Shown here piece after piece: positions 1 to 12,504 of a stretch of 64,000 nucleotides of DNA. The DNA comes from Stomoxys calcitrans (taxonomy: Eukaryota > Arthropoda > Insecta > Diptera > Muscidae): contig NC_081554.1 of the NCBI RefSeq assembly GCF_963082655.1, positions 128,718,962-128,782,961 of the forward strand, read 5' to 3'. The notes under the pieces were generated by a model. The model made no database searches and had not been told where the DNA came from. It was given only the letters and a program-made list of their open reading frames with translations. Position 1 is the stretch's first letter. Every line of letters starts with the position of its first letter. The position numbers were made by a program, and so were the translations under genes.

Positions 1-708
1 CACATAGTGTTCTGTTTTGATTTCCAACAACTGTGTTAAGTACAGTAGAAATCGGTCAATAACCTGATATAGCTCCCATATAAACCGACCTCCCGATTTG
101 AATTCTTAAGCCCCTGGAAGCCGCAAATTCTGTCCGATTTGGTTGAAGTTTTGCACGTAGTGTTCTGTTGCGAATTTAAACAACTCTGCCAAGTACAGAC
201 CAAATCGGTGCAAAACCTGATATAGCTCCCATATAACCCAATCTCTCGATTTGACTTCTTGAGTCCTTGGAAGCCTCAATTTTCGTCCGATTGGGCTGAA
301 ATTTTGCACATAGTGTTCTGCTATGATTTCCAACAATTGTGTTAAGTACAGTTGAAACCGATCTATAACCTGATATAGCTGCCTTATAAACCAATCTCCC
401 TATTTGATTTCTTAAGCCCCTGGAAGCCGTAATGTACGATTTGGCTGAAATTTTGCATATCGTATTCCGTTATGACTTCCAATAACTGTTCCAAGTACGG
501 TCCAAATCGGTCAAGAACCGGATGTAGATCCCATGTAAACCGATCTCTCGATTACCCTTGTTCGGTTACTAGTTTGGTGGAAGTTTGTTATGTAGAATAA
601 AATTATGCCCTTCAACAAAATTTAATTTGTAAAAAATTTTAGCAGATTGCATGGTGATGGGTTCCCAAGATTCGGCCCGGCTGAACTTAGCACGCTTTTA
701 CTATTTCA
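1..708 (+). mobile_element. DINE-1-like element, subfamily C, 5' end outside the window
   Basis: The stretch carries repeated monomers with the word ATATAGCTCCCATATAAACC at 153-bp spacing (about 78, 231 and 384, then a slightly shorter unit at 533). It ends in a decayed 3' hairpin, TTCGGCCCGGCTGAA, followed by CTTAGCACGCTTTTACT near 708. The pre-hairpin segment with CCCTTCAAC and TTTTTAGCAGA is shared with the copies at 2215-2782 and 28009-28560. That defines subfamily C and separates it from A and B. The reading frames crossing the monomers are shadows, because the period is divisible by three. Confidence 0.75.
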
Positions 709-2214
709 TTTTAGAACAGCATTGCCAGATACAAATGTTTAACATGGGCTCGATGAGTTTTTTTTTTTAATTTCTGTTAGTTAAATAAAAAATAAAACGT
801 ACCCATATATAGCTGTCCACATGTGTACATAATAGATATTTTTGTGACGAGAAGTCGTGGTCTACTGGGTATAGCACATTGCTGACCGCATCCCAAGCTA
901 AAGCTACGTAAAAGGGCATTTGCCTATCCTATGAAAAACATTAGCAAGCATATGGAGAAAATCCCAACCACGTCTACGATTTCATTCAATTTAATCTGAT
1001 TCTTTCGATTCAACATTGGTTGGTCATTTGCCACATCAGTCTATTCATGCAAACATCCTTCCACCCACGCTGTACTGCCTCACTTTTGGTGTTTGCTGCG
1101 TTAGCTGTCTGACAATGAGCTGTCATTATTTTATGCCTCATGACAAAATAATTAATCGCTTTGTGAATATTAAATCAATTTCGAACAAGACAGTACAGAC
1201 GGACGAACGCACCAAACGCATAGATGGACAGACTCGAGCAGCAGGTTTATTTTTTGGCATTTTAGTGGCCTAAGGTTATGCCAGCATGTTAAACATATTT
1301 TTTTTTTTTCGTTTGGAAAATTGCTTTTTGTTTGCTTGCAGTTACTTCACAATGTGGGCGGTTGTCGGTGGGGGCAATAAAGCACTGCGAGTGCTAGCTC
1401 ATAGATTGAAGTTGACTGCAAGTGTAGGAAATGTTTGACGAAACTGAAATTAATTAGAATTTTGTGGGTGGAAACCAATAATAAAGTGAACCTGTGGAAA
1501 TTTCACAACGTCAAAGCCACCACAGAAACGTAGCGATTAATTTATGAACTGCAGGCACAACTAAGTGTCTATGGAAAATGTCCAGTAAGTAACCCCTGGC
1601 TATCAGATTCATTGGTGTATGAGATTAAAATGATTTAAGATAGTGATCGATGAAGTATAGCGACAACCTTAAAGCTGAGCTGTTTGAGTTTGAGTATTTC
1701 GTATTTTCTAACTGGTTACGCTATACATTGATATATTAACAAAATTTTTCTTTTTTATCAACTAGCCCAATACTGTGGTATAGATTTTTATAACTCTACA
1801 CATTTGTTTGCAAGCAAGGGGAGGAGAACAAATAGACCCATTGTTAATTACGCATGCGAACATTGATACATACCACTTTTTTGACTAAGGGCAGATTTTT
1901 ATAAATTCGGTTAAGATTTATAAAAATCATCCGATGTGCAATCTCATGGTAGAAATAACCACAATTATTCTGGTTTTGTATTGCTTTGTGTATTATTTTC
2001 TGTAGACGTTTCGAGTTTTTGTCAAAGTTTACAAATATTTTCTTAATAATTTCCTATAAGTCTGCGAAGACTTTTGGCATGAATATATAATCATTTCTTT
2101 GTATTTTTATAAAGAGGAGTTATTAGGAAGAATTTAAAATGCAAAATTAGCGCATTTTTATATCAAAACCACCCCGCTATCTTAAAGCCAATATAGCTTA
2201 TTGCAAAAGTTTCC
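709..2214. other. Unannotated AT-rich intergenic sequence
   Basis: I recognise no gene or transposon here. There are poly-T runs and a GC-richer patch near 1340-1450. A reading frame of 85 codons at 1016-1273 has no recognisable domain, signal peptide or periodicity and I do not regard it as a gene. This may be original host sequence between insertions. Confidence 0.4.
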
Positions 2215-2782
2215 ACATCTAGTCATTCCGTCTGTAACACCTCGAAATATTCGTCCCCATAAAGTATATATATTCTTGATCGTCTAGACGTTCTGAGTCG
2301 ATCTAGGTATGTCCGTCCGTCCGCCGAAATTACTATAGCGGTCGAACGCGAAAAGCAAGCCGCTTGAATTTTTGTACAGATACTTACTATTGATGTAGGT
2401 CAATGGGGATTGCAAATGGGCCATAATGGTTCAAATTTAGATATAGCTCCCATATAAACCGTTCTCCCGATTTGATTTCTTGAGCCCCTGGAAGCCGCAA
2501 TTCGCTGATTCGATTTGGCTGAAAGTTCGCAAGACTTCCAACAACTGTTCCAAATATGGTCTAAATCAGTCTATATTCTGATATAGCTCCCATGTAAACC
2601 GGTCTCTCGATCACCCTTGTTCGGTTCCTAGAAGCTTTAATTTTTGCTGGTTTAACAGAAGTTTGGATTGTTGAATAGATTATATTCGTCAACTAAATTT
2701 ATTTTGTATAAGTTTTTAGCAGAATCTCTAGTGCAGGGTTTCCAAGATTCGGCCCGGCCGAACTTAGCACGTTTTTATTTGT
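2215..2782 (+). mobile_element. DINE-1-like element, subfamily C
   Basis: The 5' part has CATTCCGTCTGTAACACCTC, then CCCATAAAGTATATATATTC, CTTGATCGTCTAGACG and GTCCGTCCGTCC. This is the block order of the INE-1/DINE-1 5' region. Little more than one core monomer follows. The 3' end is TTCGGCCCGGCCGAA followed by CTTAGCACGTTTTTATTTGTT. The terminal TTATACCC is not recognisable at the 5' side, so the copy is slightly truncated or eroded. Confidence 0.75.
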
Positions 2783-2989
2783 TGTAATAGATTTTAAAGC
2801 TTGAAATGGAGTCTATCTATTTAAAATTTCCATCCAGACTTCGCCAAATTCGGTGCAAAAATCTCTATTTGTGAAATGTACCCTTATATGGGGGCAACTA
2901 CAAAATATTGTTCGATTCATCCATGGATTGGAATATACTTTTACCATGACGTGAAAATGCCGCTTGCTAAATTTTAGACAAATATCTCT

Positions 2990-3078
2990 GTGCAGCTTTT
3001 TTTGAAAGTCGACTTCGACTTTTTTACATACAAGTTTTACATAACAGATTAGTCGAAAGTCGACTTTGGGATCCTAAC
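2990..3078. repeat. TCGACTTT-rich dispersed sequence ending at GGATCC
   Basis: AAGTCGACTTCGACTTTTTT and a second AAAGTCGACTTT lie within 90 bases, directly before GGGATCC. Comparable TCGACTT clusters next to GGATCC occur at about 40370-40450 and 53440-53605. The class is unknown to me. Confidence 0.35.
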
Positions 3079-3120
3079 ACATAACAACAGCAACAAACAT
3101 GTACAGCACGCACAACCCTA

Positions 3121-4552
3121 TTTTTATACCCACCACCGAAGGATGAGGGAATATTCATTTTGTCATTCCGTTTGCAACACATCGAAATATCCATTTCCGA
3201 CCCTATAAAGTATATTTATTCTTGATCAGCGTAAAAATCTAAGACGATCTGTCACGCTACAGTCTTTAAAAATAGAGATATTGAGCTGAAATTTTGTACA
3301 GATTCTTTTTTTGTCCATAAGCAGGTTAAGTTCGAAGATGGGCTATATCGGACTATATCTTGATATAGCCCCCATATAGACCGATCCGCCGATTTAGGGT
3401 CTTAGGCCCATAAAAGCCACATTTATTATCCGATTTTGTTGAAATTTGGGACTGTGAGTTGGGTAAGGCCTTTCGACTTCCTTCGTTAATTTGACCGAGA
3501 TCGGTTCAGATTTGGATATAGCTGCCATATAGACCGATCCCCCGGTTTAGGGTCTAAGGCCCATAAAAGCCACATTTACTATCCGATTTCGCTGAAATTT
3601 GGGACTGTGAGTCGGGTAAGGCCTTTCGACTTCCTTCGTTAATTTGACCGAGATCGGTTCAGATTTGGATATAGCTGCCATATAGACCGATCCCCCGGTT
3701 TAGGGTCCTAGGCCCACAAAAGCCACATTTATTGTCCGATTTTGATGAAATTCAGGACAGTGAATTGTGTTAGGCCCTTTGACATCTTTCTTCAATTTGG
3801 TCCAGATCGGTTCAGATTTGGATATAGCTGCCATATAGACCGATTTCTTGATTTATGGTTTTGGGCCTATAAAATGCTCATTTATTGTCCGATCGGTCCA
3901 GATTTGAATATAGCTGCCATATAGACCGATCTCTCGGTTTTAGGTTTTGGGGCCATAAAAGACGCATTTATTGTCCGATGTCGCTGAAATTTGAGACAGT
4001 GAGTTTAGTTAGGCTCTTCGACGTCCTTCTTCAACTTTGCCCAGATCGGTCCAGATTTGAATATAGCTGCCATATAGACCGATCTCTCGATTTAAGGTTT
4101 TGGGACCATAAAAGAGGCATTTATTGTCCGATTTCTCCGAAATTCGGGACATTGCTCTGTGTTAGGCTCTTCGACATTTTTATGCAACTTGGCCCAAATC
4201 GGTCCAGATTTGGATATAGCTGCCATGTAGACCGATATCTCGATTTAATGTCTTGACCCCATAAAAGGCGTATTTATAATCCGATTTCACTGAAATTTGA
4301 CACAGTAACTTATGTTAGGCTTTTCGACATCCGTGTCGTATATAGTTCAGATCAGTTTATTTTTAGATATAGCTAGTGTACTTATTAGTATATGGTCCAA
4401 ATCGGAACTTATTTTGATATACAATAACTGATATGGGACATAAGGTATGAAATTTTCACCAAATTTTGATGAAAGATGGTTTACATATATACCCGAGGTG
4501 GTGGGTATCCAAAGTTCGGCCCGGCCGAACTTAACGCCTTTTTACTTGTTTA
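3121..4552 (+). mobile_element. DINE-1-like element, subfamily B, near full length
   Basis: This is one of the best B copies. It begins TTATACCCACCACCGAAGGA, continues with TTGCAACACATCGAAATATC, CCTATAAAGTATATTTATTC and TTGATCAGCG, and ends GGTGGTGGGTATCCAAAG followed by TTCGGCCCGGCCGAA and the TTTTTACTTGTT tail. The core has seven monomers. The word ATATAGACCGAT recurs at 3374, 3527, 3680 and 3833, exactly 153 bp apart, then at 3919 after an internal deletion, and at 4072 and 4225, again 153 bp apart. The short TATACCCACCACC / GGTGGTGGGTAT ends are inverted with respect to each other, as in DINE-1 subterminal repeats. Confidence 0.85.
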
Positions 4553-4662
4553 ATTTTTTTGATTTCTAACTCGCATAACTTTTGACTGAAGAAACGGAAT
4601 TCAAAGCATGATGCAGCAAAATAATTCTAAGTTTTTTAGTCTGAATCTTTACTTAAATAAAC

Positions 4663-5338
4663 AAGTAAAAGCTTGCTAAGTTCGGCCGGGCCGAATCTTA
4701 TATACCCTCCACCATGAAACGCATTTGGCTATTTTTAGGCAAACAAAGGAAAGGATAAAAGAATAGAATTACTATGCTATTGGATCTCTATCAAGTTATG
4801 ATCCGATTCGGACCATAATGGAACGAATGTTCGAGACCATAGTAGAAGTCATTGTGTAGAATTTCAGCCCTTTAGGGGCTCAAAAATAAAATAGGCGGAT
4901 CGTTTTACAGAGGAGCTGTATTAGGTTATAGACCGATTTAGACAATATTTGAAACGTATGTTTAAGGTCATGGGAGAAGCCGTTGTACAACCAAATAAGA
5001 TAATAATTGCGCCCTATAGAGGCTCAAGAAGTCAAGATCCAATATAGGTTTTATGACAGCTATATCAAAACGTGGACCGATATGGCCCATTTACAACTCC
5101 AACCGACCTACACTTATAAGAAGTATTTGTGCAAAGCTTTACTCCTTCGAAAGTTAGCGTGCTTTCGAGAGACAGAGGGATGGACGGACTGACGGACAGA
5201 CACGGCTAGATCGACTTAAAATGACATGACGATCTAGAATATATATATTTTATGGGGTCTGAGAAGCATATTTCGAGGTGTTACAAACAAAATGATGAAA
5301 TTAGTATAACCCCATCCTATGGTGGAGGGTATAAAAAT
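4663..5338 (-). mobile_element. DINE-1-like element, subfamily A, short
   Basis: Reading on +, it starts with ACAAGTAAAAGC, TTCGGCCGGGCCGAA and TATATACCCTCCACCATG, and ends with GACGGACAGACACGGC, TATATATATTTTATGGGGTC and GGTGGAGGGTATAAAAA. Both termini are therefore present and only about two core monomers remain. The hairpin arms are perfect. Confidence 0.8.
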
Positions 5339-5536
5339 TATTTCAAAAATGTCTTTAAAAGAAATATTTTGCTTGTTTGTCTGAAAAACTTTTCCAAAGA
5401 ATAATTAGTAACATCTAATTTCAAATTATTTGAATAAAATCAGCAGTGAAACGAAAAATGTTAAAGACTCGGAAACACAATTTAAAAACCCCAAAACAAT
5501 CACCAAGATTTTTTTACTTTTTAAATAAAATAATTA

Positions 5537-6978
5537 TCTTATATATAAAAATCAATTTCTGTTTGTTTGTAGGTTTGTTTGTTCGTATGTTCGTGTGTTC
5601 CTTATAGACTCAGACACGGCTGAACCGACACCCCCCAAACTGGACTTATTTACTGACCATGGGAATATCGGGCTTAAATAAAAGTAAGTATTTTCTGACT
5701 ATTGCAATAGGAGGCTCAAATAATAGGGTTTTTAAAGTGGAACACGAATCCGATATATATTTTCAAGGCCAACTCACTGAGTGGCCGGCCATCCCACAAA
5801 ACATCCCCCAAGCCGGTCATGTTTGCCGACTATGGAAATATGGGGCTCTCATTAAAGGTATGTGGGAGTAGACCACGTATCTGATATCAACATTAGGGGC
5901 GAACTGTCTAGCGGACGTTCCACCACCATAAAAACCCCCAAGTAGGACGTATTTGCTCACCAAGGCAATTTGGGTCTTAAGAAGAGTGGAACTAAATATT
6001 CATAGTTTTTAGGGGCAATACCCCAAACCGAACATATTTGCTGACTTCTGCAATAAAGAGTTTAAAAGAGATTAGAAAACAAATTTTATATCCAATTTTG
6101 AGGGCAATGGCAATATGGGGTTCAAATCAATGATATATAGATATATGAGATTAGAGCACGTTGCTGATATATTTTCCGGGCTTAGTGTTTGGGGACCACC
6201 CCAATCCCCAAAACACCCTTAAATCGACCATATTTACCGACCATGTCAATGTGGAGCTTAAATGAAAGCTTTTGGGGGTAGATCAAGAATTGTTACCCAT
6301 TTTCGGGACCATTTTTCTGGGGGTCTACCCCTTTCGAAAAATACCCCACAAGCAGAAATTTTTTAGTGACCATCGCAATATGGGGCTCAAATAAATGTAT
6401 TTGGTAGTCGAATACGAATTTGATATCCAAATGTAGGACCATGTATTTAAGGCATCACTCCTTTCCTAAAACACCCCTAAAGGGTAAAGATTTTTCGACC
6501 ATGCCAATATTTGGCTCAAATGAAAGGTATTTAAGATTAGAAAACTAATTTGATAACCTATTTTGGGCTCATGTGTTTGGAGGACGCCTCATCCTGTAAA
6601 CTCCTCTTAAGCCAATGGCAATATGGGGTTTAAATAAATGGTATTTAAGAGAAGAGCACGATGCTGATATTTTTCAGGGCCAAGTGTCTGGAGGACCACC
6701 TCACCCCCGAAAACACCACTAAATCAGACATCATGAGGATATCGGTCTGAAATCAAGTATTTTAAGAATGAAGTACACCTTACATCCAAACTAAAATTCG
6801 TAGACCAATAAAGATCATATGGGATTCAGATAAAGGCACTTATATTGTTAAACTGTTAGTCAAGTTAGCATGGTATTTCACTAAAAGATCTTTAATTGTC
6901 GAAAATAAAAATTCCAAGGAAACTTTTGTTCCATATAAAGTAAAAGAAGGCGCAGCGGAGCGGACCCGGGTCAGCTAG
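5537..6978 (+). mobile_element. Complete non-autonomous Helitron, 1442 bp
   Basis: The 5' terminus is TCTTATATATAAAAATCAAT, followed by a GTTTGT-rich stretch and TATAGACTCAGACACGGCTG, the usual 5' block of insect Helitrons. The 3' terminus is GGCGCAGCGGAGCGGACCC, GGGTC and AGCTAG, with a GACCCGGGTC palindrome (6963-6972) six bases before the end. The bases flanking it are A (5536) and T (6979), matching the A/T insertion preference of Helitrons, which make no target duplication. The interior is a decayed array of roughly 130-bp units carrying GCAATATGGGGCTCAAAT and ACGAATCTGATATCC-like words. No Rep/helicase coding is present, so it depended on a helper element. Confidence 0.85.
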
Positions 6979-7187
6979 TTTTAAATAAAAAAATCTTTTA
7001 CCTCCAGAAAATAATCGTAAAAAATATTAATTTTCACTCTTAAACACCAACTTAATACACTTCTTAAGTGAGGACACAGTTTTCAGTTTGTTTGCGTAAA
7101 ATTTTATGGAAATAAAAATCATTTAAAACCAATAGACTGACACAAACAATAACCTATTGAAATCATAAACCTAGTTTGAGAGCAAAA

Positions 7188-8275
7188 ACAAGTAAGAAGG
7201 CGTTAAGTTCGGCCGGGCCGAACTTTGGATACCCACCACCTCGGGTATATATGTGAACCACATTTCGTCAAAATCCAGTGAAAAATGCATACCTTATGCC
7301 CCATAGCAGCTCTATAGATATCATCCGATTTATACCAAATGCTTATAAGTACATGTCATTGTTCAACCGAGAGATCGGTCTATATGGCAGCTATATCCAA
7401 ATCTGGACCGATCTGAGCTAAATTGAAGACAAATATCGAAGAGCCCAACACAAGTCATTGTCCCAAATTTCGGCGACATCGGACAATAAATGTGGCTTTT
7501 ATGGGCCTAAGACCATAAATCGGAGGATCGGTCTATATGGCAGCTATATCCAAATTTGGACCGATCTGGGCCAAATTGACGAAGGATGTCGAAGGCATAA
7601 CGCAACTCACTGTCCCAAATTTTGGCAAAATCGGATAATAAATGTGGCTTTTATGGGCCTAAGACCCTAAATCGGAGGATCGGTCTATATGGCAGCTATA
7701 TCCAAATCTGGACCGATCTGGGCCAAATTGACGAAGAATGTTGAAGGGCCTAATACAACTCACTGCCCCAAATTTCATCCAAATCGGATATAAAATGTGG
7801 CTTTTATGGGCCTAAGACCCTAAATTTGAGGATCGGTCTATATGGCAGCTATATCCAAATTTGGACCGATCTGAGCCAAATTGACGAAGGATATCGAAAG
7901 GCCCAACGCAACTCACTGTCCCAAAATTTAAGCAAAATCGGATAATAAATGTGGCTTTTATGGGCCTAAGACCCTAAATCGGCGGATCGTTCTATATGGG
8001 GGCTATATCAAGATATAGTCCGATATAGCCCATCTTCGAACTTAACCTGCTTATGAACAAAAAAAGAATCTGTGCAAAATTCCAGCTCAATATCTCTATT
8101 TTTAAAGACTGTAGCGTGATTTCAACAGACAGACGGACGGACATGTCTAGATCGTCTTAGATTTTTACGCTGATCAAGAATATATATACTTTATAGGGTC
8201 GGAAATGGATATTTCGATGTGTTGCAAACGGAATGACAAAATGAATATACCCCCATCCTTCGGTGGTGGGTATAA
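7188..8275 (-). mobile_element. DINE-1-like element, subfamily B, near full length
   Basis: On + it opens with ACAAGTAAGAAGGCGTTAAG, GTTCGGCCGGGCCGAAC (a perfect 8-bp-arm palindrome) and GGATACCCACCACCTCGGG. It closes with ACAGACAGACGGACGGACAT, TATATATACTTTATAGGGTC and CTTCGGTGGTGGGTATAA. The core word TATATGGCAGCTATATCC starts at about 7381, 7534, 7686 and 7839, a period of 152-153 bp. The last partial unit switches to TATATGGGGGCTATATCAAG, which is also the unit nearest the 5' block in other B copies. Both ends are intact, so this is a good reference copy. Confidence 0.85.
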
Positions 8276-8409
8276 TTAAGGCAAATGAAAAAAAAGTTCA
8301 TCAAAATACTCGTACAGAAGCTGATTCGATGAAACTTTCACTACAAAACTAGATATTCTCAAAGAAAGATTAGGATCGGCCTATAAACAGTGTGTTGCCA
8401 ATCAGTACA

Positions 8410-9761
8410 AAATTCAGCTCTGACTTAATGACCAAATGTCACCGCCGATGGGTTAGGTCCTGCAACCAATAGCGACCACAATTAAAAAGAAATTTCACAG
8501 TTACATAAGAATTTTGGCAATTTTCCTTTTTGAAAAAATGTGAGGTGACTGAGACGTCTGTACTAGCCAATGACAGCATAGCGGTAGACCTCTTCAAGTC
8601 TAGATTAAGCCACATAGTTTTGGAATGCTCACAGCCCCCTCTTCGTGACCATCTATCATTCGTTGTCCTTCGGGCCTGATTCTGAAAGCTTAGCTTACAT
8701 GTCGGTAGAGGCAAACCCACAGATTCCACTATCCCTGGAGTGTGTAAGGTAGTTCCCAGTCTCGCAAGCTCGTCCGCTTTACAATACCCTGGAATATCTC
8801 TGTGGCCAGGCACCCAGAACAGGTGAATTTTAAACTGTTCCGCCATCTCGTTGAGAGATTTGCGACAGTCGAGGACGGTTTTTGTGTTCAGAAATATGTT
8901 ATCCAAGGATTTAATGGCTGCATGGCTGTCTGAGGAAATATTTATACCAGTTTTAGATCTTTAGAGTACACACCAAAGCCCAACTGGTTATTTAGTTTGG
9001 AGCCATCCGTATAGAAGTCTATGTTACCTGGGATATCATAGTTCTAATCAGTTCTATCAGCAATAGTGGTACAGTACATTTTATCAAACAGCGGCTCAGG
9101 TAAGGTGTAACCCACACTGCCTGTAACGTCGGCTATTGTATCAACGATAACACAGTGTCCGTAGCCGCCACATGACCATTGAGAAAGCTCCCTTTACCTC
9201 ATGGCAGTGGTCGCTGAAATTTGGCTAGCCACAATGTCCAGAGGCGTAAGATGTAGCATTAAATTCAGTGTATCAGATGATGTCGCCCTCAGTGCGACTG
9301 TGATACACAAACAAGCCATCTTTTGGTCTCCGGTTAAGTATTGAGCAGTAGGTGGAATTTTGAAGCTCAGCCAACTAGATCAAAACACCATATAGCATTA
9401 TAGATCTAGGTATACACATGACACGCAGTCTAAACCCCCAACATTTGCCAATGACTCAAATGCAGGTGTATAGGACAAGAGTTGCTTTCCTTGCCCTTTC
9501 CAAAATATTGTGTTTGAAGTTTAATTTCCTGTCCAGCAAAACACCCAGGTATTTTGCGCTTTCTGTTAATGGAACATCTTCTCTTCCCAAGTAGACAGCT
9601 TCTACTATAGGCAACTTGTATCTCCTGCTGAAGAGAACTACTTCTGCCTTGAACGGATTAACACCAGACCACTTTAGGTAACCTACTTTGATGGTACACG
9701 TAGAACTTCTTGAAGTATATCTCTTAGAGTTCTGGGAAATTTTCCCCTAATCGCAATTGCC
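8410..9761 (-). pseudogene. LOA/I-type non-LTR retrotransposon relic, RT C-terminal part to RNase H
   Basis: Read on the minus strand, the 9440-9761 part encodes the region just after the RT catalytic motif (AIRG.FP.TLRDILQE, then NPFKAEVVLF and KYLGVLLDRKLN in different frames). A linker follows, then an RNase H domain (8439-8945). The frame is broken many times. The same segment order recurs in the relics at 20591-22080 and 46838-49795. An RNase H after RT points to the I/LOA/R1 group rather than Jockey proper, and LOA is my best guess. The relic is cut at 9761, where a DINE 5' fragment begins. Confidence 0.75.
8439..8945 (-). pseudogene. RNase H domain of LOA-like retrotransposon
   Basis: The first conserved block reads SSDSHAAIKSLDN, with the catalytic Asp of the SDS motif, and is encoded just upstream of the longest open stretch. 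The second block reads HLFWVPGHRDIPG followed by CKADELARLG and supplies the conserved His and final Asp of type I RNase H. The C-terminal part RRTTNDRWSRRGGCEH precedes the end of ORF2. In live elements this domain degrades the RNA strand during target-primed reverse transcription. It is detached from a working RT here and is decayed. Confidence 0.75.
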
Positions 9762-9862
9762 ACGAATATATATACTTTATGGAGTCTTAGACGAATATTT
9801 CGAGGTGTTACAAACGGAATGACTAGAATAGTATATCCCCATCCTATGGTGGTGGGTATAAA
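9762..9862 (-). mobile_element. DINE-1-like 5'-end fragment
   Basis: GAATATATATACTTTATGGA, TTACAAACGGAATGACTAGA and CCTATGGTGGTGGGTATAAA are the last 100 bases of a minus-strand A/C copy, that is, its 5' end. It abuts LOA RT sequence directly, so either the DINE was truncated or the two were joined by deletion. Confidence 0.65.
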
Positions 9863-9994
9863 AAATGACTCTACTTGTCGAGTACTGTAATTTTAAGCAA
9901 TTTTGTATGTTTGACTTCTTTTGCATCTAGAATCCACAATTGTTACCCACTGAAGTTGGGCATGGCATCTTAATCCTCAAAAAACCTCAATTAT

Positions 9995-10400
9995 TACTAA
10001 ATAGCGTTGAAATTTTGTTCGTAAATACCACAAGTCCGCGGTTTCACTTCTTGAATCCCTAAACGCTGTAATCGTTGCCCGATTTACTTTCTTAATGATA
10101 ATAATCACGTAAACTGAGCTAATACCACTGTGGAACAGTTCTGTGTTATGACCTTAGGTGTGGAAAATTCAAATTTTGGATGATAGTATTATGTCAGAAT
10201 GGCAAAGCCCGAAAGGGGTTAAAAGTTCTCAGTCCAAACATATGTAAGGCGTTTTTAATAAACCTTGATCGAAGACAGGTTAACCAATCTTCCAAATATA
10301 GCTCGAGTATAGCTGATTGAGTGTTGTACAAGTATCCAGGTATGAAGTGGATATTCAATCTCGGCCCGGTCGAGATTTGGGTTTTCACGTGTTTTTATAT
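9995..10400 (+). mobile_element. Heavily decayed DINE-1-like copy
   Basis: GAAATTTTGTTCGTAAATAC, CACTTCTTGAATCCCTAAAC and a final hairpin-like CTCGGCCCGGTCGAG with TTTTCACGTGTTTTTATA resemble core and 3' end sequence of the family. Divergence is much greater than in neighbouring copies, so this is probably an older insertion. Confidence 0.45.
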
Positions 10401-10430
10401 ATTTTATAATATATTTAACTAACTTGTCGA

Positions 10431-10479
10431 AACTATCGATAGTTAAGAAAGAAAATATCGAATGGAGAGAATATCGATA
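10431..10479. promoter_or_regulatory. Two TATCGATA (DRE-type) motifs
   Basis: AACTATCGATAGTT at 10431-10444 is a perfect 14-bp palindrome containing TATCGATA. A second TATCGATA is at 10472-10479. In flies this octamer is the DREF recognition element, and its CGATA core is also bound by BEAF-32. No promoter or gene start is visible next to it, so any function is inference. Confidence 0.3.
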
Positions 10480-10594
10480 GTTAGCCAGCTTTAGACCATA
10501 TGGGGTTCCATTTTGGAGCCTTCATCTCCTCTTTTGTTCCAGGCAGTGGTATTTTTTGTCGCCACCATTCCGTCATGCTTTAGCGATGTGGTCT

Positions 10595-11200
10595 GCTTGA
10601 ATCTTGGCCGAATCTTGGGTATCCACCACCATGGATTCTGCTAAAAATGCATCCATATTAACTGAGTTTCTATTTGAATTATTTTGGTCTCAAGAAGTCA
10701 TATCGGCATATTGGTACTTAGGGGGACCTATGTCACCATATTGACCAATTCGGACAATACTTGGCACGAAAGCTGTAAGTCATAAGATAGGGTTTTGGGC
10801 CATTTCAGCCAAATCATGTGAAAATTAAGGTTTCTAAGGGCTGCAGAAGTCAAATTCGGGGATCGGTTTGTATCGGGCCTACATCTGTTTATAAACCAAC
10901 TCGGATCGTACTTGGCACGGTTGGAGGTCAGAACAAAAGTCTTTGTTCCAAATTTTAGCAAAATCGCATAAAAATTGATGCTTATATGTGGCTCAATAAA
11001 TCAAATCCGGGAATCGGTTGTTATGGGGGCTATAATCTAATCTGAACCGATATGGCCCATTTGCATTGCTAGATAGACTCAGAATGTCGAGACGATCCAG
11101 AATATATATACTTTATGGGGTCGCAGATCAATATTTCGAGGTGTTACAAATGGAATGACTAGATTAGTACACCCCCATTCTTTGGTGATGGATTTAAAAA
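10595..11200 (-). mobile_element. Decayed DINE-1-like element
   Basis: On + it starts with GGCCGAATCTTGGGTATCCA and CCACCATGG, where only half of the hairpin survives. It ends with AATATATATACTTTATGGGG, TCGAGGTGTTACAAATGGAA and CCCCCATTCTTTGGTGATGG. Two weak core monomers with ATCGGTTTGTATCGGGCC and ATCGGTTGTTATGGGGGCTA lie between. The GTCCGTC block near the 5' end has been deleted (the text jumps from AGATAGACTCAGAATG to GTCGAGACGATC). Confidence 0.65.
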
Positions 11201-11220
11201 GGTCTTATGTTTGGCCGGAC

Positions 11221-12498
<1,278 letters not shown>

Positions 12499-12504
12499 AG
12501 TAAT

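Noticed and set aside
1016..1273. An 85-codon plus-strand frame in otherwise empty sequence
   Set aside because: No domain, no splice or promoter context that I could recognise, and a cysteine-rich N-terminal part typical of random translation.
3885..4256. A 123-codon frame with repeated CHIDRSLD peptides
   Set aside because: It runs through 153-bp DINE-like monomers. The period is divisible by three, so stop-free frames repeat without being genes.
9762..9862. The LOA/DINE junction as a functional fusion or regulated promoter
   Set aside because: Both sides are truncated relics and the junction has no features of transcription control.
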